Assembly (NCBI GenBank): GCA_949066965.1
Contig: CARTDA010000007.1
Location: forward strand, 54,216-118,215
Direction of reading: 5' to 3'
Source: COE1 sp949066965
GTDB taxonomy: Bacteria > Bacillota > Clostridia > Lachnospirales > Lachnospiraceae
DNA length: 64,000 nt
Every line of letters starts with the position of its first letter. Positions within the stretch are counted from its first letter, which is position 1. Below are positions 41,982 to 51,800 of this stretch, in pieces. The notes beneath the pieces were generated by a model. The model saw only the letters and a program-made list of their open reading frames with translations, was not told the origin of the DNA and ran no database searches. Made by a program: the position numbers and the translations under genes.

Positions 41982-43343
41982 ATGATGATGGAGAAATTGG
42001 CAGGCTGGATTTATGGCAGGCTTGAGGCAATGCAGAGAAGGCCGGATAACATACTGTACAATGAAGCAGTGAAAAATGATTTGCGGGCGCTTGAGCCTGC
42101 GGGCAATATACGCCGGAGACAGAAAGAGTATGTGATAAAAAAACTGTCTGTATGCTGTGGCGTTGTGGCTGCCTGTGTCATTCTGGCTTTGATTTTGTGG
42201 ATAAAGGAAGGCGTGACGGAAAAAATTGTTGATAACTGCATAGACAGAAATCCGTACGGCGATGGCGCAAGGAGCGTATCGCTGTTAGCCGATGACGGCA
42301 CCCATACATATGAGGTTCCTGTCACAATCGAAGAAAAGCAGTACTCCAACGCGGAGCTGCGAAGTCTTTCGGAGGGGGCGGTTGCTGCCATGGAAAAAAG
42401 CATCCTCGGTGAGAATACGTCCTTTGATGAAATTATGTATGACCTGCGGCTTATAAGAAAAATAGACGGATATCCGTTTGATGTCGGCTGGTATACGGAC
42501 GAGACATATATTGACCGTGACGGAAAACTGGTCAGGGATGTGCTGGATGCTCCGAAGCTTGTCGAAGTGACGGCAATGTTGTCCCTGGGGGATTTTGAAC
42601 TGGAACATGGAATGACAATGAAAGTCCATAGCAAGGCAGTACAGCCGGACAGGAAGGAGCGAATTGAAAAAGCCGTACAGGAGCTGGAACAGGGCAGCCG
42701 GAATCAGAAAAATATGACACTTCCGTCACAATTTGAAAACCAGAATATCCAGTGGCGCTATAAAAAGCGTGGTACCGGACTGTTGTTTTTGATGGCAGCC
42801 CCGGTTCTGGCAGCTTTCATATACTTTAGCAGGGACAGGGACTTGCATATGCAGGTTCAGGACAGGGAGGAACAGATGCGTATGGATTTTCCAGAGATTG
42901 TGAGCGCACTTGCCCTGCTGACAGGCGCCGGAATGACGGTTCCAAACGCATTTTTGAAAATTGCACTGGATTACAAAAAGCGAAGGGAGCAGGATGAAAA
43001 AAATGTGCCCAGGCGGTACGCATATGAGGAAATGCTTCTTGCGGTGTATGAAATGGAGAGCGGTACAGCGCAGACGGAAGCATATGAGCATTTCGGGCGC
43101 CGGTGCCGGATTCCGGATTACAACAAGCTGTCGATGATGCTTGCGCAGAATATCAGAAAAGGGGCGGCAAATCTTCCGCGGATTTTGCGGGAGGAAGCCG
43201 CAGATGCCTTTGAGGAGCGAAAGCACGCGGCGCGGAAGCTTGGCGAAAAGGCAGGGACGAAGCTGCTTGTACCCATGATGATGATGCTTGGCATCACAAT
43301 GGTCATTATAATGGTTCCTGCGTTTCGGACATATTTATACTAA
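41982..43343 (+). CDS. tadC: TadC-like platform protein with N-terminal outside domain
   Basis: A 453-residue protein eight bases after tadB. The C-terminal part is a T2SSF domain (MRMDFPEIVSALALLTGAGMTVPNA ... KLSMMLAQNIRKGAANLP) and a last helix, as in TadC. Unusually it has an extra N-terminal part: a helix (LSVCCGVVAACVILALILWI) and about 170 residues likely outside the membrane (YEVPVTIEEKQYSNAELRSL ... WYTDETYIDRDGKLV) before the next helix (LLFLMAAPVLAAFIYF). The role of this domain is unknown. AAGGAG precedes three ATGs in a row; the first is given. The stop codon is the start of a hairpin repeat. Confidence 0.78.
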   Translation: MMMEKLAGWIYGRLEAMQRRPDNILYNEAVKNDLRALEPAGNIRRRQKEYVIKKLSVCCGVVAACVILALILWIKEGVTEKIVDNCIDRNPYGDGARSVSLLADDGTHTYEVPVTIEEKQYSNAELRSLSEGAVAAMEKSILGENTSFDEIMYDLRLIRKIDGYPFDVGWYTDETYIDRDGKLVRDVLDAPKLVEVTAMLSLGDFELEHGMTMKVHSKAVQPDRKERIEKAVQELEQGSRNQKNMTLPSQFENQNIQWRYKKRGTGLLFLMAAPVLAAFIYFSRDRDLHMQVQDREEQMRMDFPEIVSALALLTGAGMTVPNAFLKIALDYKKRREQDEKNVPRRYAYEEMLLAVYEMESGTAQTEAYEHFGRRCRIPDYNKLSMMLAQNIRKGAANLPRILREEAADAFEERKHAARKLGEKAGTKLLVPMMMMLGITMVIIMVPAFRTYLY

Positions 43344-43412
43344 GCGTCGAAAAGACTGACGCTAATTATAATATATGCACACAGCCGCACAAAGGAAAAT
43401 TGCCGTGCAGTA
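43343..43412 (+). repeat. GAAAAGACT-loop hairpin plus degenerate ATGCACA element
   Basis: AGCGTC (43343-43348) and GACGCT (43358-43363) pair around the nine-base loop GAAAAGACT. Twelve bases on, ATGCACAC (43375) starts a sequence like copy 3 at 47215 (AAAGGAAAATTGC against AAAGGAAATATGC). The hairpin overlaps the tadC stop and may weaken transcription into the pilin gene, though no T-run follows. Confidence 0.5.
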
Positions 43413-43447
43413 TATAAGAGAAAACCTAAAAGAAAGGAAAGAGGATT

Positions 43448-43615
43448 ATGAGAAATTTAAGAAGCTTTATCAAGGAAGAGGATGGAATGGGAACGGTGGA
43501 AATTGTACTAATAATCGTGGTGCTGATTGCGCTTGTCGCACTGTTTAAGGACAGTATTACCAAGCTGGCAAAGGAGATACTCAAAAAGGTAACGGACAAT
43601 GCAAAGAAAATATAG
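43448..43615 (+). CDS. flp: Flp-type pilin
   Basis: A 55-residue prepilin: MRNLRSFIKEEDG, then MGTVEIVLIIVVLIALVALF. Cleavage after Gly (EDG/MGTVE) would leave Glu at position 5 of the mature protein, the hallmark of type IV pilins. The long hydrophobic segment forms the filament core; the C terminus is short and basic. GGAAAGAGG is the RBS. Its 3' end overlaps the next gene by 17 bases in another frame. It is the likely major subunit of the pilus made by this cluster. Confidence 0.85.
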   Translation: MRNLRSFIKEEDGMGTVEIVLIIVVLIALVALFKDSITKLAKEILKKVTDNAKKI

Positions 43616-45056
43616 TGCATATCTGACCGTCTATCTGTCGCTTGTCTTTGGGATTGTCCTGTCGCTGCTTTTCGTGTTAATCGAGGGCGCGGCGACAGGC
43701 GCCGCAAGGGCGCAGTCGGAGCTTGTCGCGGATCTGGGGCTGGATTCGGTCTTTGCGGAGTACAACAGGGAAGTGCTGAATCAGTATGAGCTGTTTTTCA
43801 TGGATGCTTCCTATGGTTCTGAAAACGGAGGAATTGGCATGGTGGAAAAACATCTGATGGAATACATGGATTACAATATGAATCCGGAAAGCGACCTGCG
43901 CCTTTTTGGCGAAAGTACACTGCTGGGGCTGCGCTGTCCCTACCTTGAGATTGAGGCGGCATCATTTGCCAGCGACGAGAACGGCCTGGTGTGGAAAGCG
44001 CAGGCGGTTCAGTATATGAAAGCAATATATGGGGGAGATATCATAAACACGGTAAAAGATCATATTGATACAGTGCAAATGAACGGCTGGATGGATAGGG
44101 ACGTGGCGGGCGAGGTTATACAGCAGAAACAGGCTTTTGAGGAGGTGTTGTCCGAGAAAGGGATTGTAGAGTCTGGCGCGGAAAGCGCAGAGGGTTTTTC
44201 TTATAAAAACATTTCAGGGCTATTTGACAAAATTGTTGGTGGCGGGCTGCTGATGCTGGTTCTTCCGGAAGGGCAGTCCGTGTCGGAAGCGGTTGTCGAT
44301 GGCGCGCCCCTTTTCTCGGAACGGAAACGAAATGGGACAATAAACCAGGGAACCGGTCTGCACGAAGGGGCAGAGCGTCCGGACGGCATTTTGGATGAGC
44401 TGATATATGATTCCTATCTTATGAGGAAGTGCGGGTGTTATGGAAAAGCAAAGCAGGAGGGAAGGCTACAGTACCAGATTGAGTATATTTTGTGTGGGGG
44501 CGACAGCGACGCGGCAAATTTGAGAAGGAGCGCGGAGTTATTGTTTGCAGTCAGGGCGGCGGCGAACCTGACAAGCCTGTATGCCGATTCCGAAAAGAAA
44601 TCCGAGGTGGAGCTTGTGGCGGAGGGAATCTGCTGGCTGCTTGCCATTCCGGAATTTACGGATGTACTGGCATTTATTTTGGCAGGCGTGTGGGCGCTTG
44701 CCGAGTCTGCGGCTGATGTGCGCCATCTGCTGCATGGCAAAAAGGTTCCGCTGATGAAGCAGGGAAGCGAATGGCATACTAGCCTGGCTGGGATTTTTGG
44801 CGGAAGCTTTTATGGGGAGGACAGGGAGACGGCAGGGTTATCTTATCAGGATTATCTGCAGGTTTTCCTTGGCGTGATGGATAAAAATGCAAAGATGGCG
44901 AGAAGCCTTGACGTTGTGGAGATGGATATCCGGTGCACGGCTGGAAACAGGCATTTCCGCATGGACCAGTGCATTGATTATCTGAATGTCAATTTTGGAT
45001 TTCAGGACGCAGGCGGACGTGACTTTGTGTTTCGCAGGCGCATGTGCTATGAATAG
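43599..45056 (+). CDS. DUF5702-type Tad-associated membrane-anchored protein
   Basis: A 485-residue protein with one N-terminal membrane helix (YLTVYLSLVFGIVLSLLFVLIEGA) and a long outside part. The start SAYLTVYLSLVFG...LIEGAATGAARAQSE followed by FAEYNREVLNQYELFFMDASYG is the pattern of DUF5702 proteins, found in Tad clusters of Firmicutes and likely a TadG-like minor pseudopilin. The second half has a hydrophobic stretch (GICWLLAIPEFTDVLAFILAGVWALAESA). ATG 43599 overlaps the pilin gene and translation is probably coupled. Confidence 0.75.
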   Translation: MQRKYSAYLTVYLSLVFGIVLSLLFVLIEGAATGAARAQSELVADLGLDSVFAEYNREVLNQYELFFMDASYGSENGGIGMVEKHLMEYMDYNMNPESDLRLFGESTLLGLRCPYLEIEAASFASDENGLVWKAQAVQYMKAIYGGDIINTVKDHIDTVQMNGWMDRDVAGEVIQQKQAFEEVLSEKGIVESGAESAEGFSYKNISGLFDKIVGGGLLMLVLPEGQSVSEAVVDGAPLFSERKRNGTINQGTGLHEGAERPDGILDELIYDSYLMRKCGCYGKAKQEGRLQYQIEYILCGGDSDAANLRRSAELLFAVRAAANLTSLYADSEKKSEVELVAEGICWLLAIPEFTDVLAFILAGVWALAESAADVRHLLHGKKVPLMKQGSEWHTSLAGIFGGSFYGEDRETAGLSYQDYLQVFLGVMDKNAKMARSLDVVEMDIRCTAGNRHFRMDQCIDYLNVNFGFQDAGGRDFVFRRRMCYE

Positions 45057-45073
45057 GAAAGGGGAGTGGTCGG

Positions 45074-46009
45074 ATGTTCTTTTGGGTGCGGAGGCGGGGG
45101 ACAGTGCAAAACAAAGTGTGTGGAAAGAAACAAAATAAACATAAGAAGGGAGGAACCTTGCTCTCAGGCATGTTAAATAATTTAGTGGTCAGGGTTTCCG
45201 CATTAAAAAGAATGTCCGCGCACTCCCCTGGCAGGCGGCTCAGGGCAAGCATGACAGTGGAGGCATGCTTTGTCCTCCCATTCTTCCTGTTTGCATTTTT
45301 TAATGTCATATCCATTGTGGAGCTGTACCGTTTACAGGGAAACATGAGTCTTGCCATGCATGAGACAGCAAAACAAATGGCAGTATATGGCTACGAATAT
45401 AAGGAGCTGGAAGGGGAATCGATGTTGACCTATTTTTATGCTGTCGCCAAAGTGAGGGCAAAACTGGGAGAAGATTATCTGGACAGTGCGCCGCTTGCCA
45501 ATGGTTTTTCTTCCATATCATGGCTGCGTTCCGCCATTATGTGCGGGGATGATGTGATTGACCTGGTTGCGGAGTACCGCATTGCGCCGCCAGTGGCAGT
45601 GGCTGGCTATCCGGAGCGTGTCCTGTATAACAGGATGCGCACAAGGGCATGGACCGGGTATGATAATGCGGGCAGCGGCGCAGGTGGGGGTGGCGGGGAG
45701 GAGATTGTATTTATCACGCCGGAAGGAAGTGTATACCACCGTTCGAGGGCGTGCAGCTATCTCAAATTGTCGATTTCCGCAGTCGATATGGATTTTCTTG
45801 CCGGCAGGAGGAACCAGGACGGGGAAAAATATTATGCCTGTGAGGCGTGCGGGAGTTCCAGCGGAAATACGGTTTATATTACAAGCTATGGAAACAGGTA
45901 TCATGCGACACTGGGCTGCAGCAAGTTAATGCGCACCATACTGGCGGTTCCGATATCGGAGACTGGCGGCAGGGGGGCATGCAGCAAATGTGCCGGGAAA
46001 AGTGTATAA
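45074..46009 (+). CDS. TadE-like pseudopilin with two Cys/His repeats
   Basis: A 311-residue protein. The TadE signature RASMTVEACFVLPFFLFAFFNV lies at about residue 58, after an unusually long basic N terminus. The outside C-terminal part holds two tandem repeats of one pattern: VYHRSRACSYLKLS...YYACEACG and RYHATLGCSKLMRT...GACSKCAG, each His, Cys, then CxxC, typical of a small metal-binding module. A Gly-rich stretch (GSGAGGGGGEE) separates them from the helical part. RBS GGGGAG. TadE-like proteins are minor pilus components; the metal-binding repeats are unusual for them. Confidence 0.75.
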   Translation: MFFWVRRRGTVQNKVCGKKQNKHKKGGTLLSGMLNNLVVRVSALKRMSAHSPGRRLRASMTVEACFVLPFFLFAFFNVISIVELYRLQGNMSLAMHETAKQMAVYGYEYKELEGESMLTYFYAVAKVRAKLGEDYLDSAPLANGFSSISWLRSAIMCGDDVIDLVAEYRIAPPVAVAGYPERVLYNRMRTRAWTGYDNAGSGAGGGGGEEIVFITPEGSVYHRSRACSYLKLSISAVDMDFLAGRRNQDGEKYYACEACGSSSGNTVYITSYGNRYHATLGCSKLMRTILAVPISETGGRGACSKCAGKSV

Positions 46010-46030
46010 AATTTAGAAAGGAAATCTGGT

Positions 46031-46468
46031 ATGTATTTTATGATTGATCGTGTTTTGGTTGTGGTAGTTGGTGTTTTGCTGCTTATTGCAGGGATTACGG
46101 ATATACGAAAAAGGCAGATAAGCAGAAGATTGTTAATGCTGTTAACGCTGGTCTGCATTGTGGCGGTACTGGTTCGGGGAAGCTTTGCAGTCATGGATGC
46201 GGCAGGCGGGATGGCTATCGGGCTCTGTGTTATCGGCATCTCCATGATAAGCAGGGAGCAGATAGGCATGGGGGACGGTATTGTGATAGCCGTGATAGGG
46301 CTTGTGCTGGGATTCCGCAGATGTCTTGCTGTTGTGAGTGTGGCTTCACTGGTGATGTGCGCCGCAGCTATCGTGGTACTTCTTTTTAAAAAGGGGAACC
46401 GGCGTACGCAGCTTGCGTTTTTGCCGGCGCTCTTTGTGGGATATGTATTGTGCGGTGCGGGAGGCTGA
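46031..46468 (+). CDS. Second A24 prepilin peptidase
   Basis: A 145-residue membrane protein with about five helices and both catalytic Asp sites: GITDIRKRQISRR near residue 25 and IGMGDGIVIAVIG near 80. It lies 21 bases after the TadE-like gene and seven bases before the next. Together with the copy at 38354 it makes two processing enzymes in one cluster, perhaps one for Flp and one for the TadE/TadG-like proteins. Confidence 0.82.
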   Translation: MYFMIDRVLVVVVGVLLLIAGITDIRKRQISRRLLMLLTLVCIVAVLVRGSFAVMDAAGGMAIGLCVIGISMISREQIGMGDGIVIAVIGLVLGFRRCLAVVSVASLVMCAAAIVVLLFKKGNRRTQLAFLPALFVGYVLCGAGG

Positions 46469-46475
46469 TGGGAAA

Positions 46476-46946
46476 GTGGCGGTGTGTGTAAAGAAATGGG
46501 AGGCGGCTTATTTTACGGTGGAAGCTTCACTGATACTGCCGGTAACAATGCTGTTTACGGTAATGATGATTTTTCTGGCATTTTACAGTTATGACAGGTG
46601 TATCCTGGAGCACAGTGCGTACGAGGCGGCTCTCAGGGGAACAGGCAGCCATATCCGGACGGCTGAGGCGGCGGGCGAGCAGGCGCGCATTGCTGCCGGC
46701 AGGCTGGTGGATGGAAAGCTGATTGCCATAGGTGATGTTTTATATGACATTGAAGTTGACGCTGACAAGGTGACAGTGGCATATCACTGTGTTGTCAATA
46801 TGCCGTTTGTCACATGGCTGGGGGAGTATGCGCTGGGGACTGACATGACATTGGACATTAGCCGGAGTGCAATGCGGCACAGGCCTGTCCGAATGATTCG
46901 GGAGTGCAGGACCTTTAACAAATATTTGACCTTGAAAACTGAATAA
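46476..46946 (+). CDS. Second TadE-like pseudopilin
   Basis: A 156-residue protein with EAAYFTVEASLILPVTMLFTVMMIFLAF, the TadE signature, right at the N terminus, and an outside domain of about 120 residues. There is no good ATG. GTG 46476 is proposed, with GGGAGG eleven bases upstream and the previous stop only seven bases before it; earlier in-frame starts lie inside the upstream gene. It is likely a minor pilin of the Tad machine. Confidence 0.75.
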   Translation: MAVCVKKWEAAYFTVEASLILPVTMLFTVMMIFLAFYSYDRCILEHSAYEAALRGTGSHIRTAEAAGEQARIAAGRLVDGKLIAIGDVLYDIEVDADKVTVAYHCVVNMPFVTWLGEYALGTDMTLDISRSAMRHRPVRMIRECRTFNKYLTLKTE

Positions 46947-47021
46947 GGCTTTACAGATTAAAAAGTTACCAATAAAATATAGATGTATAATCATACCCTA
47001 TATGAAAGGCGGTGACAGAAA

Positions 47022-47186
47022 GTGGGGGATTTATATATGCCAAACACAGATTTGCAGTTTAAGGATGCGCTTAGAAAGGAAGTGATACGGATTGAAGATG
47101 AGGTTGAATTGCTTGAAAGCCAGGAGTATGAGAAACTAAAAAAGAAGCTTGAGCGGGATTTAAAGCGGATAAGGTGTAAGGTCTGA
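47022..47186 (+). CDS. Small charged helical protein at the end of the Tad operon
   Basis: A 54-residue protein from GTG 47022 (or 49 from ATG 47037), almost wholly a charged amphipathic helix: DALRKEVIRIEDEVELLESQ...KKKLERDLKRI, a likely coiled coil. AAGGCGGTG precedes the GTG and GGGGGAT precedes the ATG. A terminator overlaps its stop codon, which supports it as the last gene of this transcript. No family is recognised. Confidence 0.55.
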   Translation: MGDLYMPNTDLQFKDALRKEVIRIEDEVELLESQEYEKLKKKLERDLKRIRCKV

Positions 47187-47214
47187 TACAGGGAAAAGAC
47201 TTTACATCTTTTTT
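47178..47214 (+). terminator. Terminator of the Tad operon, joined to repeat copy 3
   Basis: AAGGTCT (47178-47184) pairs with AGACTTT (47197-47203) with one G-T pair; ACATC and TTTTTT follow. The repeat element starts at 47215, directly after the T-run. Confidence 0.6.
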
Positions 47215-47306
47215 ATGCACACGGACGCGGAAAGGAAATATGCAGCCAAAGCGGCCCGCGTCCGGCACACGAGTAGTAGAGAAGGACATTCCCCTACTCA
47301 GTTAAA
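47215..47306 (+). repeat. ATGCACA element, copy 3 (single A-B unit)
   Basis: GGACGC (47223-47228) pairs with GCGTCC (47257-47262) around GGAAAGGAAATATG and an inner CAGCCAAAGCGG segment; then hairpin GAGTAG/CTACTC (47271-47299) around AGAGAAGGACATTCC. It is the most compact full copy. The outer stem differs from copies 1 and 2 on both sides but still pairs. It ends 30 bases before the FHA gene. Confidence 0.7.
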
Positions 47307-47335
47307 TTTGAAAACAAAATGGAGGTTGGCAGTGG

Positions 47336-48817
47336 ATGAGTGAGAGGATGCCCGATATCAGCTTTGAGAGGAGCATGAATCACAATTATATGATACTGAG
47401 TAAATGTGATTTTTTTGGAAAGGGAAGGATCCAGACAGGGGATTACCGCACAAGGATGCTTCTCGAAAACCGCATTCCGGGGCTTTTGCCTGTGACGCAC
47501 AGGCAAGTCAATGGGGAGAGCAGATACTATTATGAAATAAACTCCCTCCAGTCGCTGGACAGATTTTACCATAATAGTGAAATCCGGTATGATGAACTAA
47601 GGAAACTGCTGACCGGGTGCGTTGACTTATTTCACAGACTTGAGGAGTATCTGCTGGATGGGACACAGATTATCATAAAGCCGCAGTTTATCTATATTGA
47701 CGTCGAAAAAATGGAGCCCTATTTTGTCTGCTATCCGGAGTATGAGGGGGATGTGCGGCTGGCATTTATGGAGTTTGTCGATGAGCTGCTCACCAGAATT
47801 GACCACACGGATGCGTGTGCCGTGATGCTTGGATACCAGGTCTACCGCTATACCAGAAACCCCAATTATGTCATGTGCGAGATTGGCAGTATGATGGGGC
47901 AGTCGGCATTCAATATGGTTTCAAAAGAACTTTGCACGCAGGAAGACACAGTGCAAAATCAGCCCGGAATACTGCATGAGGCTGTGTGCCACCCATGTAA
48001 GGATGCCATGGAATCAGAACCGTATCGGACAGAGTTTCGGACAGGGCAGTATGAGGACTGTCAATATGGATATGATGAATACGATGACGGTGCAGATGAT
48101 GACAAAAATGAACAGAACCAAAACCGATATGGGGAGAAGAACCGGAGTATCGGGGACCTAATTGGCGGCGTTTTCTGCGTATTTGTATCGCTGTGCGCCG
48201 GAGCCATCGTGCTGGGGGCAAGGTTAATCCAATCTGTGGAATTAAGCGGAAACAATGAGCTTTACCTATGCGGGGCCGTGGGAATGGCTGTCGTGGCGGC
48301 AGTACTGTTCTTTGCCTGTTATATTAAGAAAAGAAGGCAGGAAAAGGAGATGGAATACCTGCGGGATGATTGCAGTGAAGAGGATGCTGTTTATTACAGC
48401 CGTCCGCAGCAATTTGCAGCAGATATGGATTCGCAAAGAAAATACCCCGATACGGATGCCGGACATGGGGCGGCCTGTTATGATGCCTGTCCTGAGACCG
48501 TGTGCCTTGGCGATGGGATTGTGGAGGAAAGGGTGCTGTGTGGAAGAGTCAACGGCAGGGAAATTCAGGTGGTGCTGGACAAGCTTCCGATGACGGTTGG
48601 AAAGCTTGCAGGTGTGGTTGATTTTGTAATAAATGACACGGCCGTCAGCAAAATGCATGCGCGCTTTGAGGAGCGTGACGGTCGTGTCTATGTGTGTGAT
48701 TTAAATTCTACGAATGGCACTGTCCGTAACGGCGTACTGCTCGGCGTCAACCAGTCAGTGGCGCTGGAGCCGGGTGACCGGATTCGGTTTGGGCGGACAA
48801 GCTTAACGTACTGCTGA
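47336..48817 (+). CDS. DUF6382/FHA-domain protein
   Basis: A 493-residue protein. The N-terminal 190 residues (SFERSMNHNYMILSK ... LLPVTHRQVNGESRYYYEI ... MLGYQVYRYT) match the DUF6382 domain seen next to Tad genes in Firmicutes, with a kinase-like look. Two membrane helices follow at about 275-325 (GGVFCVFVSLCAGAIVLGA, AVGMAVVAAVLFFACYI). The C-terminal FHA domain (FVINDTAVSKMHARFEER ... VCDLNSTNGTVRNG) should bind phospho-threonine. It probably links a Ser/Thr kinase signal to pilus assembly. GGAGG lies ten bases before the ATG. It converges on the large surface-protein gene, six bases apart. Confidence 0.78.
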   Translation: MSERMPDISFERSMNHNYMILSKCDFFGKGRIQTGDYRTRMLLENRIPGLLPVTHRQVNGESRYYYEINSLQSLDRFYHNSEIRYDELRKLLTGCVDLFHRLEEYLLDGTQIIIKPQFIYIDVEKMEPYFVCYPEYEGDVRLAFMEFVDELLTRIDHTDACAVMLGYQVYRYTRNPNYVMCEIGSMMGQSAFNMVSKELCTQEDTVQNQPGILHEAVCHPCKDAMESEPYRTEFRTGQYEDCQYGYDEYDDGADDDKNEQNQNRYGEKNRSIGDLIGGVFCVFVSLCAGAIVLGARLIQSVELSGNNELYLCGAVGMAVVAAVLFFACYIKKRRQEKEMEYLRDDCSEEDAVYYSRPQQFAADMDSQRKYPDTDAGHGAACYDACPETVCLGDGIVEERVLCGRVNGREIQVVLDKLPMTVGKLAGVVDFVINDTAVSKMHARFEERDGRVYVCDLNSTNGTVRNGVLLGVNQSVALEPGDRIRFGRTSLTYC

Positions 48818-48823
48818 CAGTTC

Positions 48824-51800
48824 TTATGTCAGGTTTTTCCACCAGATTAACAGCTTGGAACCAATCGTAAAGGTAACCTTGCGCTCACCGCCAAAGTTTT
48901 TGCCGGTACCCCGCAGGATGACCGTGGCTTTTCCCTTTTTGGTGTTATTGGTGTACGTACTTTCGTCAATGATGTAGTCGGTGCCATGGACAAGCTTTGT
49001 GCCATTTAGTGTCAGCTCAATATCCGCAGGCGCCAATGTGACTGCTTTTCCGTTTAAGTACTCTTTGGCGCTGACTTTTAGCTTTGCCTTTGCAATGTCG
49101 GCAGCTATAATGCGGTAGGTGGCGGACAGCTCGGCACTGCCGTCTCCGCGGTAGGCGCCGATTCCTTTGGCGGTTATCTGAATGGTGGTGTTGGCAGAAA
49201 TGATATCATTTTTGTCGATTGCCTCACCCTTGTTTCGTACAATTGTCGAGCCATCGGCTGTGGTCACCTGTGTCTTATCTGCGTAAGTATAGACTATGTT
49301 TTTGTCATAATCTTTGCCTGCAGTGAGCTTTTTGCCGTTGGCATCCGTTATGGTTACGGTGGTCTTATAGCTGTTTGGCTTGTTTTTGTAAGTGATGTCC
49401 CTTGCAGCCATCGACAGCTTGTCAGGCGACATTGCACCATCAGTAATTTCCCAGGTACCCTGTATGGTTCCTTTGTAGTTTCCCTTGCCCTTTACCGTAA
49501 TTTTTGGAAGCTTGTTTTCGGGCGTTTCGCTGGTGGTGACGGATGTATTGTTGGAATACGATACCGTGTAGTCTTTGCCGGCAGTCAGCGGTGTTTCCCC
49601 GTAATAAAGATAGACCTGTGGCTTCGCACCCCCTTTCATGTATGGGGAACGGATTTCGGACAAGTATTTTATAGGCATCAGTTTGGCGGGATTATCCTCC
49701 GTGGCATATTTCATGGTGATGCCAGATTCATTTGTAATGTCAAAGCCCGTAATTTTATAAGTCTTTTTTATCTGTCCGCTGTACTCGTTGATACCCTTGA
49801 TGACAGCCGTTGCAGTTCCTGCCTTGGAAGTATTTAAGTAGGAAACAGTATAGTCGCCAGTAATGCCATTGTCATTACTTTCTCTTAGAACATCACCGTT
49901 TAACGTCAGGGTGAGGGTATTTTGGCGCACGTCTGTTTCGCTTCCTGTGTATGTTTTGGAAGTAATTCCGGTCACGGACGCTTTATTGATATTAGTTCCT
50001 ACGATTTTGTAGGTAATATTTTTGGAGCCTGCAAATGCACTTCCCTCCGTGGCGGTGATGGTTGCCGTTGCAGTGCCGATAGCCGTATTATTTTTATAGG
50101 AAACCGTGTAGTCGCCTGTTTTTCCGCCATCAGTACTCGGAGTAAGCGGCTGGTTTTTGTAGGAAACCGTAAGTTTGTCAGGGATAATGCCCTTGCCGGC
50201 ATTTTTGTCTACCAGTTCATTCCTGTAGGCCTGGTTTGGGATTTTGGCGACTGATACCTTGCTGAGCATTGTTTTTTTGCTGATTGTCTCATAAACCGTG
50301 ATGGTTCCCGAGTAATTTTTGGTTCCTTTTATGACAATGGGATAGACGCCCGCGTTTTTGTAGGCATCCGCCTTTTCGTATGGATACGTGAGAACGTAGT
50401 CCTTCTTGTTTGCCAGCTTTTTGCCGTCGCGGTACACGGCGGGCAATGCCTTTTGGACTTTGCTGTTGTATGCCACGGAAACATTGTCTGCGGTGATGTC
50501 ATGGTCTGTAAGCGGTTTGGGGAGAATATCAAAGGTGACCGACTCGGTGCCGGAGTAATTTCCCTTTCCCTTTACCGTGATTGTGGGTGTCTTACTTGCG
50601 GATGTATTGACATCCTTGTTATTTTTGTATGTTACAGTGTAGTCCTGTCCCTGAATCAGCTGGATAAGTTCAAAGCTTCCGTCCGCATTGCGGATGCTGT
50701 CATAAACGAGGACTTCGGGTCTGATTGGCGCGCCGGTGTACGTTTTGTCACCGACCGGAATGACATAAAACCCTTTTCCCTGTTCCTCAAAATAGGGATA
50801 AAGTACGACGGTGTCTGCATATACCAGTGTGTCCGGGTCAAACTGTGTGCCCTGTCCGTCCTTTTTGGTGTACCATCCGATAAACTGTTTTTCCGCGGTA
50901 CTGGCAAGCTGCGGGAAATCCTCCGCTGGTATGGAGGAGCCGTATCTGGCGGTAACTGTTTTTAATTCGTTTCCGTTTGCATCCAGAAAGCGGACGGTGC
51001 ACTCGCCGACAATGATTTCATAGCCTGCCGAGAAGCCTGCGACGGTTGCCGTGATTGTTGTGCTTCCCTTTTTGTGCGCAGTTACTTTTCCGGCATCCAC
51101 ATCCGCCACGGAAGGGTCCAAGCTCGACCAGACAATGCGCGTGTCAGAGGTAGTGTCCTTCGGAAGGTAGTCTGCCGTGAGGGTCAGGCTTTGCCCTGCA
51201 TATAGGGTGGCTGATGTGTCAGGAGCGTCGTTCTCGGTGTTGAGATTCGCGATTCGCAGGCTATAAATAGGAGCCTCAACATGAACAGTGCACTTTGCAG
51301 TTTTATTGTTCTGTGATTTGGCAGTGATGGTGACATCCCCTGCCGCAAGTGCCGTGATGACGGCTGTCTGTGTGTTTTCCCCGGCTTTCACAGAGACTGC
51401 CTTGGGGTTGGATGAAGTCCAGGTAATTGTCTTGTCATCGGTTGTGTCTGACGGATTGATGCTTACGTTTAGTGTGGCAGCCGAGTGGTACTCGGACGGA
51501 TTGCCTGCGATGGTGTCCGGTCTGTAAAGGATGACTTCTGTCTTGTCAAGGGCAATGCTTTTAATGGGCTTTTCGCCGGGCATGTTCTGATAGACAGGTA
51601 TTTTGAATACAAATCCTGAGTCAAGACTTCCTGCACCTGCATACATTCTTTTTGTGGAGGAGGACTCGCTTGCGGGTGCCTGGATATTCTGCATGTACTG
51701 GTGGTTGTAAAGTCCGTACGGACTGTTGGCATCCACATTGAATTTTTCAAGATAAATGGTGTCCTGCCCTTTTAGTATGTAGTTATTGCCGATGGTTCCG

